Assembly: GCA_004558955.1 (NCBI GenBank) | Contig: SFZC01000052.1 | Span: 1 to 12,946 of the forward strand | Direction: 5' to 3' | DNA length: 12,946 nt | From: a bacterium | Lineage (GTDB): Bacteria; Cyanobacteriota; Vampirovibrionia; Gastranaerophilales; Gastranaerophilaceae | Shown: piece by piece, positions 7,115-12,946 of the stretch | How positions within the stretch are numbered: position 1 is the stretch's first letter | Layout: each line of letters starts with the position of its first letter | Notes under the pieces: model-generated | Databases searched by the model: none | Told to the model about the DNA's origin: nothing | Seen by the model: only the letters and a program-made list of their open reading frames with translations | Position numbers and translations under genes: made by a program

Positions 7115-7143
7115 ATTATACAATAAATTTCGGCTTTTGTCTA
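7115..7143 (-). promoter_or_regulatory. Sigma70-type promoter of the 83-aa protein-pilT operon
   Basis: On the minus strand TAGACA (7143-7138) and TATAAT (7120-7115) are separated by 17 bases, matching the consensus at 5/6 and 6/6 positions. The predicted start near 7108 gives a leader of about 30 bases that contains the AAGGAAGGG ribosome site. Confidence 0.75.
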
Positions 7144-7171
7144 TTACCCTAAGAATATCCTTTGTTTGAAG

Positions 7172-7177
7172 TATAAT
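7172..7177 (+). promoter_or_regulatory. -10 box of recF, predicting a leaderless mRNA
   Basis: A perfect TATAAT lies 7 bases before the recF ATG. No Shine-Dalgarno sequence is present and no clear -35 is seen. It is divergent from the pilT-operon promoter 30-60 bases away. Confidence 0.6.
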
Positions 7178-7184
7178 TAAAATT

Positions 7185-8300
7185 ATGAAGCTCAATAATT
7201 TGAAATTGACAGATTATAGAAATTGCTCAGATTTGTTTTTGGAATTTGATAAAACAAAAATTTTGATTATCGGAAAAAATGCTCAAGGCAAAACTAATAT
7301 TCTTGAAAGTATTTATTTTTTATCCACCTTGAAAACTCCGAGAACCTCTAATTTGTCAGAACTTATTAAATTTAACAGTAAATATTTAAAAATTGAGGCT
7401 GAACTTGTAAAATCCGATACCGATATTGAGTTGACCTTTATTTATAATGCCGAAAAGAAACGGGAAGCCAGTATAAATAAGGTAAAATCAACAATAAAGG
7501 ATTTTAAATCCGTGTTAACGACAGTGCTTTTTGCTTCGTCAGATTTGATGTTGTTGCGTGGTACTCCGCAAGATAGACGAGATTGGCTTGATAGAGCAAT
7601 TTCACAGATTTATCCTGCTTATGACGACAGACTTTCAAAATACGATAAGATCAGGGTTCAAAAGAATAATTTTTTAAAAGAATGTGCAAAAAATGGATCT
7701 TTTGACGGCTCTTTGCTTGATGTTTTTAACGAACAGCTCTCGGTTACGGGAAGTAATATTATATATATAAGAAAAAAATACCTGAAAGAAATTGAAAAAA
7801 TTGCACAAACAAAACACAGAACAATCAGTGAAACCGAACAATTAAAAATTCGTTACGATTGCGGATTTTTGGGTGAGAATGATGAAATTGAAGAAATTTC
7901 TCTAATAAAAGAAAAGTTTGACCAGACACTCGCAGATAGAAGAATTGAGGAAATCAGGCGTTGCCAGTCTTGTATTGGACCTCATCGTGATGATATTGTT
8001 TTTTATATTAATGAACAAAATGCTTCGAAATTTGCTTCTCAAGGGCAACAAAGAACTATTGTTCTGTCACTGAAATTATCAGAATTGGATATGATAAAAG
8101 AGAAAATTGGCGAAGCTCCGATATTATTGCTGGATGATGTTTTGGCTGAACTTGATGATATCAGACAGAATTATTTGCTCAAATCAATCAATTCCGATAC
8201 TCAAACAATAATAACCTCAGTTGATACAATATTGTTTGAAGAGGAATTTTTGAAGGATGTTAAGATTTACAAAATTGAAAACGGAAATTGTAGGGTGTAA
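7185..8300 (+). CDS. recF: DNA replication and repair protein RecF
   Basis: RecF is an SMC-like ATPase that, with RecO and RecR, directs RecA loading at single-strand gaps. It is full length at 371 residues, with Walker A GKNAQGKTN (30-38), the ABC-type signature SQGQQR (about 286-291) and Walker B LLLDDVLAELDD (about 314-325). LRGTPQDRRDWLDRAI and IGPHRDD are further RecF family blocks. The ATG is supported by the standard N-terminal strand (L-K-L-T-D-Y-R-N) and by the -10 box just upstream. It is a single-gene unit with its own terminator and not in the classical dnaA-dnaN-recF order. Confidence 0.96.
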   Translation: MKLNNLKLTDYRNCSDLFLEFDKTKILIIGKNAQGKTNILESIYFLSTLKTPRTSNLSELIKFNSKYLKIEAELVKSDTDIELTFIYNAEKKREASINKVKSTIKDFKSVLTTVLFASSDLMLLRGTPQDRRDWLDRAISQIYPAYDDRLSKYDKIRVQKNNFLKECAKNGSFDGSLLDVFNEQLSVTGSNIIYIRKKYLKEIEKIAQTKHRTISETEQLKIRYDCGFLGENDEIEEISLIKEKFDQTLADRRIEEIRRCQSCIGPHRDDIVFYINEQNASKFASQGQQRTIVLSLKLSELDMIKEKIGEAPILLLDDVLAELDDIRQNYLLKSINSDTQTIITSVDTILFEEEFLKDVKIYKIENGNCRV

Positions 8301-8308
8301 AATCTAAT

Positions 8309-8363
8309 TTTATGGATTAAACTATAAACTATAAAGTGTTTTGTTGATTTAAAAGTCCATAAA
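8309..8363. repeat. Weak inverted repeat and 7-base tandem after recF
   Basis: TTTATGGA (8309-8316) and TCCATAAA (8356-8363) are perfect 8-bp inverted arms. Between them ACTATAA occurs twice in tandem. The spacer is too long for an efficient terminator and the true terminator follows directly, so this may be chance or a small 3'-UTR structure. Confidence 0.25.
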
Positions 8364-8369
8364 TCCAAT

Positions 8370-8401
8370 AAAAAAGAGAAATCATGCGATTTCTCTTTTT
8401 T
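8370..8401. terminator. Bidirectional terminator between recF and tRNA-Pro
   Basis: A 14-bp perfect stem (AAAAAAGAGAAATC with GATTTCTCTTTTTT) closes an ATGC tetraloop. The A6 and T6 outer arms give U-tracts on both strands. It serves recF (69 bases upstream) and, on the minus strand, the tRNA that ends 6 bases away. Confidence 0.92.
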
Positions 8402-8406
8402 CTAAA

Positions 8407-8483
8407 TGGTCGGGATGACACGATTTGAACGTGCGACCCCCTCGTCCCAAGCGAGGTGCGCTACCAAGCTGCGCCACATCCCG
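8407..8483 (-). tRNA. tRNA-Pro (anticodon UGG)
   Basis: The minus strand folds as a complete cloverleaf. It has a 7-bp acceptor stem CGGGATG/CATCCCG (8483-8477 with 8417-8411) starting with the C1-G72 pair typical of bacterial tRNA-Pro, a D arm GCGC...GCGC and an anticodon stem CCTCG/CGAGG. The anticodon loop is CTTGGGA, so the anticodon TGG lies at 8449-8447. The T arm contains GTTCAAAT, followed by discriminator A at 8410 and an encoded CCA at 8409-8407. This tRNA reads CCA and, through wobble, other proline codons. Confidence 0.97.
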
Positions 8484-8504
8484 ATATGTATTGGTCACTT
8501 CTTA

Positions 8505-8533
8505 AGTGTATGACAAACATTTTTTAAAGTCAA
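8505..8533 (-). promoter_or_regulatory. Promoter of tRNA-Pro
   Basis: On the minus strand TTGACT (8533-8528) and TACACT (8510-8505) are separated by exactly 17 bases. Transcription would start about 15 bases before the mature tRNA 5' end. Confidence 0.75.
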
Positions 8534-8577
8534 TAATTATTTTTAAAATTTAATAATTTTTCATTCTATTTTTTATG

Positions 8578-8586
8578 TGCTATAAT
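8578..8586 (+). promoter_or_regulatory. Extended -10 promoter of the acyltransferase operon
   Basis: TGCTATAAT is a perfect extended -10 (TGn plus TATAAT). A poor -35 (TTTTCA, 8558-8563) lies at 17 bases. The hexamer ends 9 bases before the ATG at 8596, so the mRNA would begin at or within about two bases of the start codon. Confidence 0.65.
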
Positions 8587-8595
8587 TCTTCTATT

Positions 8596-9264
8596 ATGGT
8601 TAGGCTTATAAATAAACACAATTTACGGTTAATAACCGATGGAATTTATTCTTGGATGAAGCTTCAAGAAAAATTTACATATATGGCTTCATTTAACAAT
8701 CCGAACATTACGCCGTGCGTTTATGTCATGTGGCATGGAAATCAGTTTTGCGTACACGGATTGCCGGAAAAAAATAAACTGAATATTTTAATCAGTACCT
8801 CAAAAGACGGGGATATAGTTTCTTATATCTGTCACAGAATGGGATTCCAAACATGTCGAGGTTCTTCTATGCGTAGAGGTTCGGTGTCGGGAACCTTAAA
8901 GCTTATCAATAAGTTAAAAAAGGGTGAGAATGTTGCAATTATGGTTGACGGTCCTCGTGGTCCGTTGTATTCGGTAAAACCCGGTGCTATTGCTATTGCT
9001 CGTGAAGCGGGCGTTCCGATTGTTCCTATGAATTGGTATTCAAAAGATTTTACTTTTGTTAGGTTTAACACTTGGGATAAAATGACTTGTCCGTTCGGCC
9101 CTACCCGAATTTTGAACACTTTTGGCGAGCCGATTTATGTTGACGGAAAGTCTGATGAAGAAGCCGCTGAGGAGATTAAAAACGCATTGTTAAGGTTAGA
9201 AGAGTTGGCTCCTGAGCGTTTTGAAGAAGCAAAGAAGATGAAATTATGGGAAAAAAGAAAGTAA
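8596..9264 (+). CDS. DUF374-type lysophospholipid acyltransferase family protein
   Basis: This is a 222-residue membrane-associated acyltransferase-like protein. Family blocks are VMWHGNQF (about 42-49, the H-x-x-x-x motif region), STSKDGD, the RGSSMRRG loop and VDGPRGP followed by G-A-I-A-I-A-R-E-A-G-V-P-I-V-P. Together they define the DUF374 domain related to the LpxL/PlsC acyltransferases. The acyl acceptor is not known from sequence; lipid A or glycerophospholipid are both possible. A longer frame opens at ATG 8575, but that extension contains the extended -10 TGCTATAAT, so translation almost certainly starts at 8596 (MVRLINKHN). It overlaps the next gene by 19 bases, which suggests translational coupling. 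Confidence 0.88.
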   Translation: MVRLINKHNLRLITDGIYSWMKLQEKFTYMASFNNPNITPCVYVMWHGNQFCVHGLPEKNKLNILISTSKDGDIVSYICHRMGFQTCRGSSMRRGSVSGTLKLINKLKKGENVAIMVDGPRGPLYSVKPGAIAIAREAGVPIVPMNWYSKDFTFVRFNTWDKMTCPFGPTRILNTFGEPIYVDGKSDEEAAEEIKNALLRLEELAPERFEEAKKMKLWEKRK

Positions 9265-10073
9265 AAATTTCGATATTACAAATGTCGTCTGTTATTGGTG
9301 ATGTTGAGGCTAATATCAAGCAAGTTGAGGATATTGTAAATTTGCAAATGCCGACAGATACAGATGTATTAGTGTTGCCTGAGGTTTGGACCATCGGTTG
9401 GTCGTGCGGAAATTTTCAAAAATCAGCTCAATATGTAAATAGCGGTTCTGTTCATGATTTTTTGTCCGAATTAGCAAAAAAATATTCAATAAACATTATT
9501 GGCGGAAGTTATATAACCCAAAAAAATAGCGAATATTTCAACACTTGTCCGGTTTTTAACCGAAGGGGTGAACTTGTTGCAAGTTATTCAAAAATGCACT
9601 TATACGCATATTACGGGTGTGATGAGGATAAGTTTGTATCTCGAGGAAGCACTCCGGTTATGATTGAGTTGGATGGGGTTAAATACGGCTTAACAATTTG
9701 TTATGATATTCGTTTTCCTGAACTATACAGAGCCTATATGAAAGCAGGTGCAGAGGTTTTGGTAAATTGTGCTGCGTGGGGTTCTAAAAAGCCTGTCCCG
9801 TGGGAAATGATGACTAAATCAAGAGCGATTGAAAATCAGTCTTACATGGTTGCCTTGACACAATCGGGATATATCGAAAACGGAGAGTATAACTTGGGCG
9901 AATCCCGTATAATTTCGTATAACGGGGAAGAAGTTGCTTCGATTATGTCAGGTGTTGGCATAGCAACAGGTGTTCTTAATTTGGACGCAATGTATGAATT
10001 TAGGCAAAAATCACCGACTATAAAAGATATTAGGGAAAGTTATGAGGTAAAACAATTATGCAAAAATTGTTAG
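9246..10073 (+). CDS. Carbon-nitrogen hydrolase (nitrilase superfamily amidohydrolase)
   Basis: This is a cytosolic enzyme of 275 residues with the full catalytic triad of the superfamily: Glu46 (LPEVW), Lys116 (YSKMHLY) and Cys152 (ICYDIRFPELYR). The overall length and the C-Y-D-I-R-F-P-E-L-Y-R block are close to the Nit2/YafV omega-amidase type, which hydrolyses alpha-keto acid amides. Other amidases or N-carbamoyl hydrolases of the superfamily cannot be excluded, and the substrate is unknown. It has no membrane segments, so it is not an apolipoprotein N-acyltransferase. It overlaps the acyltransferase by 19 bases and the peptidase gene by 16 bases, placing a small-molecule amidase inside an envelope operon. 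Confidence 0.88.
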   Translation: MGKKKVKISILQMSSVIGDVEANIKQVEDIVNLQMPTDTDVLVLPEVWTIGWSCGNFQKSAQYVNSGSVHDFLSELAKKYSINIIGGSYITQKNSEYFNTCPVFNRRGELVASYSKMHLYAYYGCDEDKFVSRGSTPVMIELDGVKYGLTICYDIRFPELYRAYMKAGAEVLVNCAAWGSKKPVPWEMMTKSRAIENQSYMVALTQSGYIENGEYNLGESRIISYNGEEVASIMSGVGIATGVLNLDAMYEFRQKSPTIKDIRESYEVKQLCKNC

Positions 10074-11404
10074 TTTTTATATTTGCGTTAATATTGTCAG
10101 TTTCGACCGTTTACGCTGAAACGATAGACAAAACTTTGAATAAATTAGGTATAAATAAATCAGCGGTTTCAGTTGTTGTCAAAAATATTTCAACGAAGGA
10201 TACGGTATATTCTTTGAATGGTCGCACTCCGATGCACCCTGCTTCAACTTTAAAGCTTGTAACAACTGCAGCATCTGTTGACACTTTGGGAGCTGATTAC
10301 AGTTTCAAGACCAGTTTATATAAGAGTACAAACAATGATTTGTATTTTAAATTATCGGGAGACCCGCTTTTGTCCTCTAAAAATTTGGACAAAATGGTAA
10401 AAACCGCACGAGATAAAAAGATTACGCCGAAGAATGTCTATGTTGATGATTCTGCTTTTGATAAGGTTGAATGGGGCGAAGGCTGGCAATGGGATGATGC
10501 TTTGAACCCGTTAATGCCGAAGTTTAGCGTTTATAATCTGAATAAGAATTTATTAAAAATTGATGCTTTGCCGACAACAAACGGTATGCCCGCAACAGTT
10601 TCTATTAAGCCGAATTATCCTATTACTTACATGAATTATGTTACAACAAATCTGACACAAACTTCTTGGTTGAAAGCTGAAAAAAATCCTGAAATTGCTA
10701 ATACTATAAATGTTTTGGGTAATGTTTCAAAGTCTGCGACAATTTATATTCCGTTGAATAATCCAAAATTAAATTTTATGTTGAGATTGGCTGATATTTT
10801 TAAGGATTCAAAAATAGAATACTTTGGTAAATTTACCAATGCTAAACTTCCGAAGACTAATATTTATTTGGTTGATGAGGTTCAGCACGGAATTTTGCCA
10901 ATGTTAGGTTTGATAATTAAAAACAGTGACAATTTGGTTGCGGAATCTTTGTTTAAGGCGGCAGGTGCAGAATGGGCAGAGGCTCAAGGTTCGTTTGAAA
11001 ATTCTAAAAAGATGCTGGATGCGTATTTTGAAAAACTCGGAATTGAGGCTCAGGATATCCGAATTGTTGACGGTAGCGGAGTTTCAAAAAATAACCTTAT
11101 GACAGCAGATTTTATGGCTAATTTCTTGGTTTACTTATCGGAGCAGGACGGTTTTGAAAACATTGAAATGCTGTTGCCGACACCGTCTGAGGGTACTTTG
11201 AAAAACAGAATGCTATATTTTAAAGACAATTTGCGTGCAAAAACTGGAACTCTTGCAGATACAAGTGCTATTGCCGGCTATATAACTTCAAAACGCGGTA
11301 AAACTTACGCTTTTGATATTATGATAAATGATGCTAAAACTTCATCTGCCGATAAAAAGAATATTGAAGAGCAGATTTTACGCAGTTTGTATATGAATTA
11401 TTAA
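10058..11404 (+). CDS. dacB: D-alanyl-D-alanine carboxypeptidase/endopeptidase, PBP4 type (S13 family)
   Basis: This exported low-molecular-mass penicillin-binding protein removes the terminal D-Ala of peptidoglycan stems and/or cuts D-Ala-mDAP cross-links. A cleavable signal peptide covers residues 1-20 (hydrophobic L-L-V-F-I-F-A-L-I-L core, cleavage after VYA). The three active-site motifs are intact: SxxK as S63-T-L-K66 (PASTLK), SxN as S290-D-N292 and KTG at 395-397. The long insert between motifs 1 and 2 is typical of S13 enzymes, as is the DGSGVSKNN block (338-346). It is 448 residues, normal for the family. GAGG lies 10 bases before the ATG within the end of the upstream gene, and the 16-base overlap points to coupling. 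It probably acts in the periplasm of a diderm cell. Confidence 0.95.
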   Translation: MQKLLVFIFALILSVSTVYAETIDKTLNKLGINKSAVSVVVKNISTKDTVYSLNGRTPMHPASTLKLVTTAASVDTLGADYSFKTSLYKSTNNDLYFKLSGDPLLSSKNLDKMVKTARDKKITPKNVYVDDSAFDKVEWGEGWQWDDALNPLMPKFSVYNLNKNLLKIDALPTTNGMPATVSIKPNYPITYMNYVTTNLTQTSWLKAEKNPEIANTINVLGNVSKSATIYIPLNNPKLNFMLRLADIFKDSKIEYFGKFTNAKLPKTNIYLVDEVQHGILPMLGLIIKNSDNLVAESLFKAAGAEWAEAQGSFENSKKMLDAYFEKLGIEAQDIRIVDGSGVSKNNLMTADFMANFLVYLSEQDGFENIEMLLPTPSEGTLKNRMLYFKDNLRAKTGTLADTSAIAGYITSKRGKTYAFDIMINDAKTSSADKKNIEEQILRSLYMNY

Positions 11405-11426
11405 TTAAGAAAAGGGTATAAAAATT

Positions 11427-12296
11427 ATGTATGAACCGGAAGTATCAATAATAACACCGACTTATAACATTGTGGAAAACGGACAATCTGACGATTTTAC
11501 CTTGTTGGTTAATTTGTTGGACAGGCAAACCTATCCGTATGTGGAACATCTTGTTATAGATAATGCTTCAAGCGATGGAACTGAGGTGCTTTTGAAGGAA
11601 TACAAAAATTCAGGATTTTTGAATTTCTTTTCAGAACGTGACAGGGGCAAATTTGATGCGATGAATAAAGGTTTATTGCGTGCAAAAGGCAAATATATCG
11701 GATTTTTGAGTTGTGATGATTTTTACCATGACATAACAGGTATTGCAGATGTTGTGAATACTATGGAAGCCGAAAATGCCGCTTTTTGTATGTTCCCGTC
11801 ATATTGCTGTCAGCCAGACGGAACTGTATTTCAATTTATACCGGCAATGTTGAATGTCTTTCAGGTTTCACCATGTCCGAGACAGGCGATAATCTTTAAA
11901 AAATCCGTTTTGAGTGAATTAAACGGGTTTGATGAAAAATTCAAGTTGTTGGCGGATTATGATTTGGTAATTCGTTTGGTTTTGAAAAAATATAAAGGTA
12001 TTTTGTTTGATGGAAACATTTTGACGTATAAAGCAGGTGTTCAGGCTTTGAAACATACTGTTCAGGCTGAAGCGGAATGTAATCACATTTTCTATAAAAA
12101 TTACAAACCGTTGTACCCGGTGAATAATGAAATTTTGGACAGAATGGTTAAGATTTCCGAAATTCCAAAGCCGTTACTGGACAAATTTGTAAAATGTTTT
12201 CCGGAAGAGGATCATGATTTGTTCTTTGAAAGATATGAGCAAATGTATAATTTGAGAGCGGAAGCGTTAAGGGCTCAACGCAATCAGAAAGGTTAG
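11427..12296 (+). CDS. Family 2 glycosyltransferase
   Basis: This is a 289-residue GT-A fold transferase that uses a nucleotide sugar to build a surface polysaccharide or glycolipid. Visible are the N-terminal strand VSIITPTYN (6-14), the nucleotide-binding VIDNASSDGT (43-52), the ERDRGKFDAMNKGL block (70-83) and the metal-binding S-C-D-D (95-98), where relatives often have N-S/A-D-D. The acceptor-side block L-N-G-F-D-E-K-F with LADYDLVIRL follows. No membrane segment is present, so it should work at the cytoplasmic face. AAAAGGG about 10 bases before the ATG gives the ribosome site. It lies 22 bases after dacB and is probably in the same transcript. Donor and acceptor cannot be read from sequence. 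Confidence 0.92.
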   Translation: MYEPEVSIITPTYNIVENGQSDDFTLLVNLLDRQTYPYVEHLVIDNASSDGTEVLLKEYKNSGFLNFFSERDRGKFDAMNKGLLRAKGKYIGFLSCDDFYHDITGIADVVNTMEAENAAFCMFPSYCCQPDGTVFQFIPAMLNVFQVSPCPRQAIIFKKSVLSELNGFDEKFKLLADYDLVIRLVLKKYKGILFDGNILTYKAGVQALKHTVQAEAECNHIFYKNYKPLYPVNNEILDRMVKISEIPKPLLDKFVKCFPEEDHDLFFERYEQMYNLRAEALRAQRNQKG

Positions 12297-12333
12297 AAAT
12301 TATTTATAATTAAGTATAAATATTGTAAATAAT

Positions 12334-12361
12334 TTGCTAAAAAATCTTGCGTGGTTATAAT
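12334..12361 (+). promoter_or_regulatory. Promoter of the Gfo/Idh/MocA gene
   Basis: TTGCTA (12334-12339) and a perfect TATAAT (12356-12361) are 16 bases apart. A start near 12368 leaves a leader of about 36 bases carrying AGGGA (12396-12400). A second TATAAT at 12381 has no -35, so this one is preferred. Confidence 0.6.
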
Positions 12362-12403
12362 AAAATTAAGGTATAGTTTTTATAATAAGAAAGTTAGGGA
12401 AAT

Positions 12404-12946
12404 ATGAGCGAAGGAAAAATTGCAGTTTTAGGATGTGGATTATGGGGAAGAAACATTGTTCGTAATTTCTATAATCTTAATGCTCTTTGTATGGTTTGCG
12501 ATTTGGACGAGGAAAACTTGGCAAAAGTTAAGGAACAGTATCCAAACGTAAAAACCACAAAAGATTTTCACGATATATTGAATAGTGACGAGATTATGGG
12601 TGTTGTTGTTGTTACTCCAAGTCATACTCACTATAAGTTTGTAAAAGCAATGTTGGAAGCCGGAAAGCATGTTTATGTTGAAAAACCTATTTCAACTGTT
12701 TCTCAAGAAGCAAAAGATTTAAAAGATTTGGCTGATAGCAAAGGCTTAGTTTTAATGGTAGGTCACTTGTTGTTGTACCACCCTGCAGTTAACAGATTAA
12801 AAATGTTGGTTGAAGAAGGGTCATTGGGCGATATCGTTTATGCTCAAAGTGACAGATTAAATATCAACTATTTCAAAAATGACCGTAGCGTAATGTGGGA
12901 TTTGGCACCGCATGATGTTTCTATGATTAGTTACGTTTTGGGTAAA
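12404..12946 (+). CDS. Gfo/Idh/MocA family oxidoreductase, 3' partial
   Basis: The first 181 codons of an NAD(P)-dependent sugar or nucleotide-sugar dehydrogenase are open to the window edge. The Rossmann motif is GCGLWG (10-15), the cofactor-binding loop has V-T-P-S-H-T-H (70-76), and the family's EKP motif is at 93-95 with catalytic-type Lys94. G-H-L-L-L-Y-H-P-A-V (120-129) and W-D-L-A-P-H-D (165-171, His170) are typical of the subgroup found in polysaccharide loci, such as the UDP-N-acetylglucosamine 3-dehydrogenases (WlbA/WbpB/GnnA type). The exact substrate is not fixed by what is visible. The gene has its own promoter 107 bases downstream of the glycosyltransferase. The C-terminal third is missing because of the window, not because of damage. 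Confidence 0.9.
   Translation, partial: MSEGKIAVLGCGLWGRNIVRNFYNLNALCMVCDLDEENLAKVKEQYPNVKTTKDFHDILNSDEIMGVVVVTPSHTHYKFVKAMLEAGKHVYVEKPISTVSQEAKDLKDLADSKGLVLMVGHLLLYHPAVNRLKMLVEEGSLGDIVYAQSDRLNINYFKNDRSVMWDLAPHDVSMISYVLGK

Noticed and set aside
8575..8595. Seven-codon N-terminal extension of the acyltransferase
   Set aside because: The extension contains an extended -10 promoter element, so it is upstream regulatory DNA.
8832..9394. Minus-strand frames opposite the acyltransferase and the start of the hydrolase
   Set aside because: They are complement shadows of genes with clear family motifs on the plus strand.
12440..12670. Minus-strand frame of 76 codons near the right edge
   Set aside because: It lies inside the Gfo/Idh/MocA coding sequence, whose Rossmann and EKP motifs are clear on the plus strand.
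1..12946. CRISPR array, insertion sequence, prophage or toxin-antitoxin module
   Set aside because: No regularly spaced repeats, transposase or integrase motifs, terminal inverted repeats with target duplications, or paired small genes of a known toxin-antitoxin type were seen.

Overview
This AT-rich window (roughly one third G+C by eye) reads like a chromosomal segment from a diderm bacterium with type IV pilus-type machinery. The gene set is a CpaE-like ATPase, PilT, UvrB, RecF, a DUF374-type acyltransferase, a PBP4-type peptidase with a signal peptide and surface-sugar enzymes. Together with the low G+C, this fits an uncultured gut lineage such as Gastranaerophilales/Melainabacteria (non-photosynthetic Cyanobacteriota). 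That placement is inference from gene content and style, not a database match. The standard genetic code is used. No phage, insertion sequence or CRISPR array is visible.

Layout. (1) 1-1356, plus strand: the 3' part of a CpaE-like P-loop ATPase and a 139-residue unrecognised protein, closed by a palindromic terminator. (2) 1378-2370, minus strand: a six-segment membrane protein resembling DUF4013, convergent with the first operon. (3) 2371-2797: a 427-base gap holding a perfect 7-bp hairpin, a GC-elevated imperfect duplication and a long imperfect inverted repeat. (4) 2798-4786, plus: a full-length uvrB. (5) 7078 down to 4923, minus: an operon of an 83-residue protein, pilT and a second multi-pass membrane protein, with a near-consensus promoter at its head and a terminator shared with uvrB. 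(6) 7185-8300, plus: recF. (7) 8483-8407, minus: tRNA-Pro(UGG), sharing a terminator with recF and having a consensus-like promoter of its own. (8) 8596-11404, plus: an overlapping operon of acyltransferase, nitrilase-superfamily amidohydrolase and dacB-type peptidase, followed closely by a family 2 glycosyltransferase (11427-12296). (9) 12404-end, plus: a Gfo/Idh/MocA sugar-nucleotide dehydrogenase cut by the window edge.

How the genes fit together. Two small clusters pair a pilus-type ATPase with a lineage-type small protein and, nearby, a polytopic membrane protein of similar layout. The right-hand third is about the cell envelope (acyl transfer, peptidoglycan cross-link trimming, glycosyl transfer, nucleotide-sugar oxidation). 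uvrB and recF are single-gene DNA-repair units.

The most informative pattern is regulatory. uvrB, recF and the acyltransferase have no Shine-Dalgarno sequence, and each has a -10 hexamer only 7-9 bases before the ATG, which predicts leaderless mRNAs. Several other genes, mostly inside operons, do have Shine-Dalgarno sites. No clearly new defence or mobile system was found. The best candidates for something undescribed are the pilT cluster with its 83-residue partner and the paired DUF4013-like membrane proteins.
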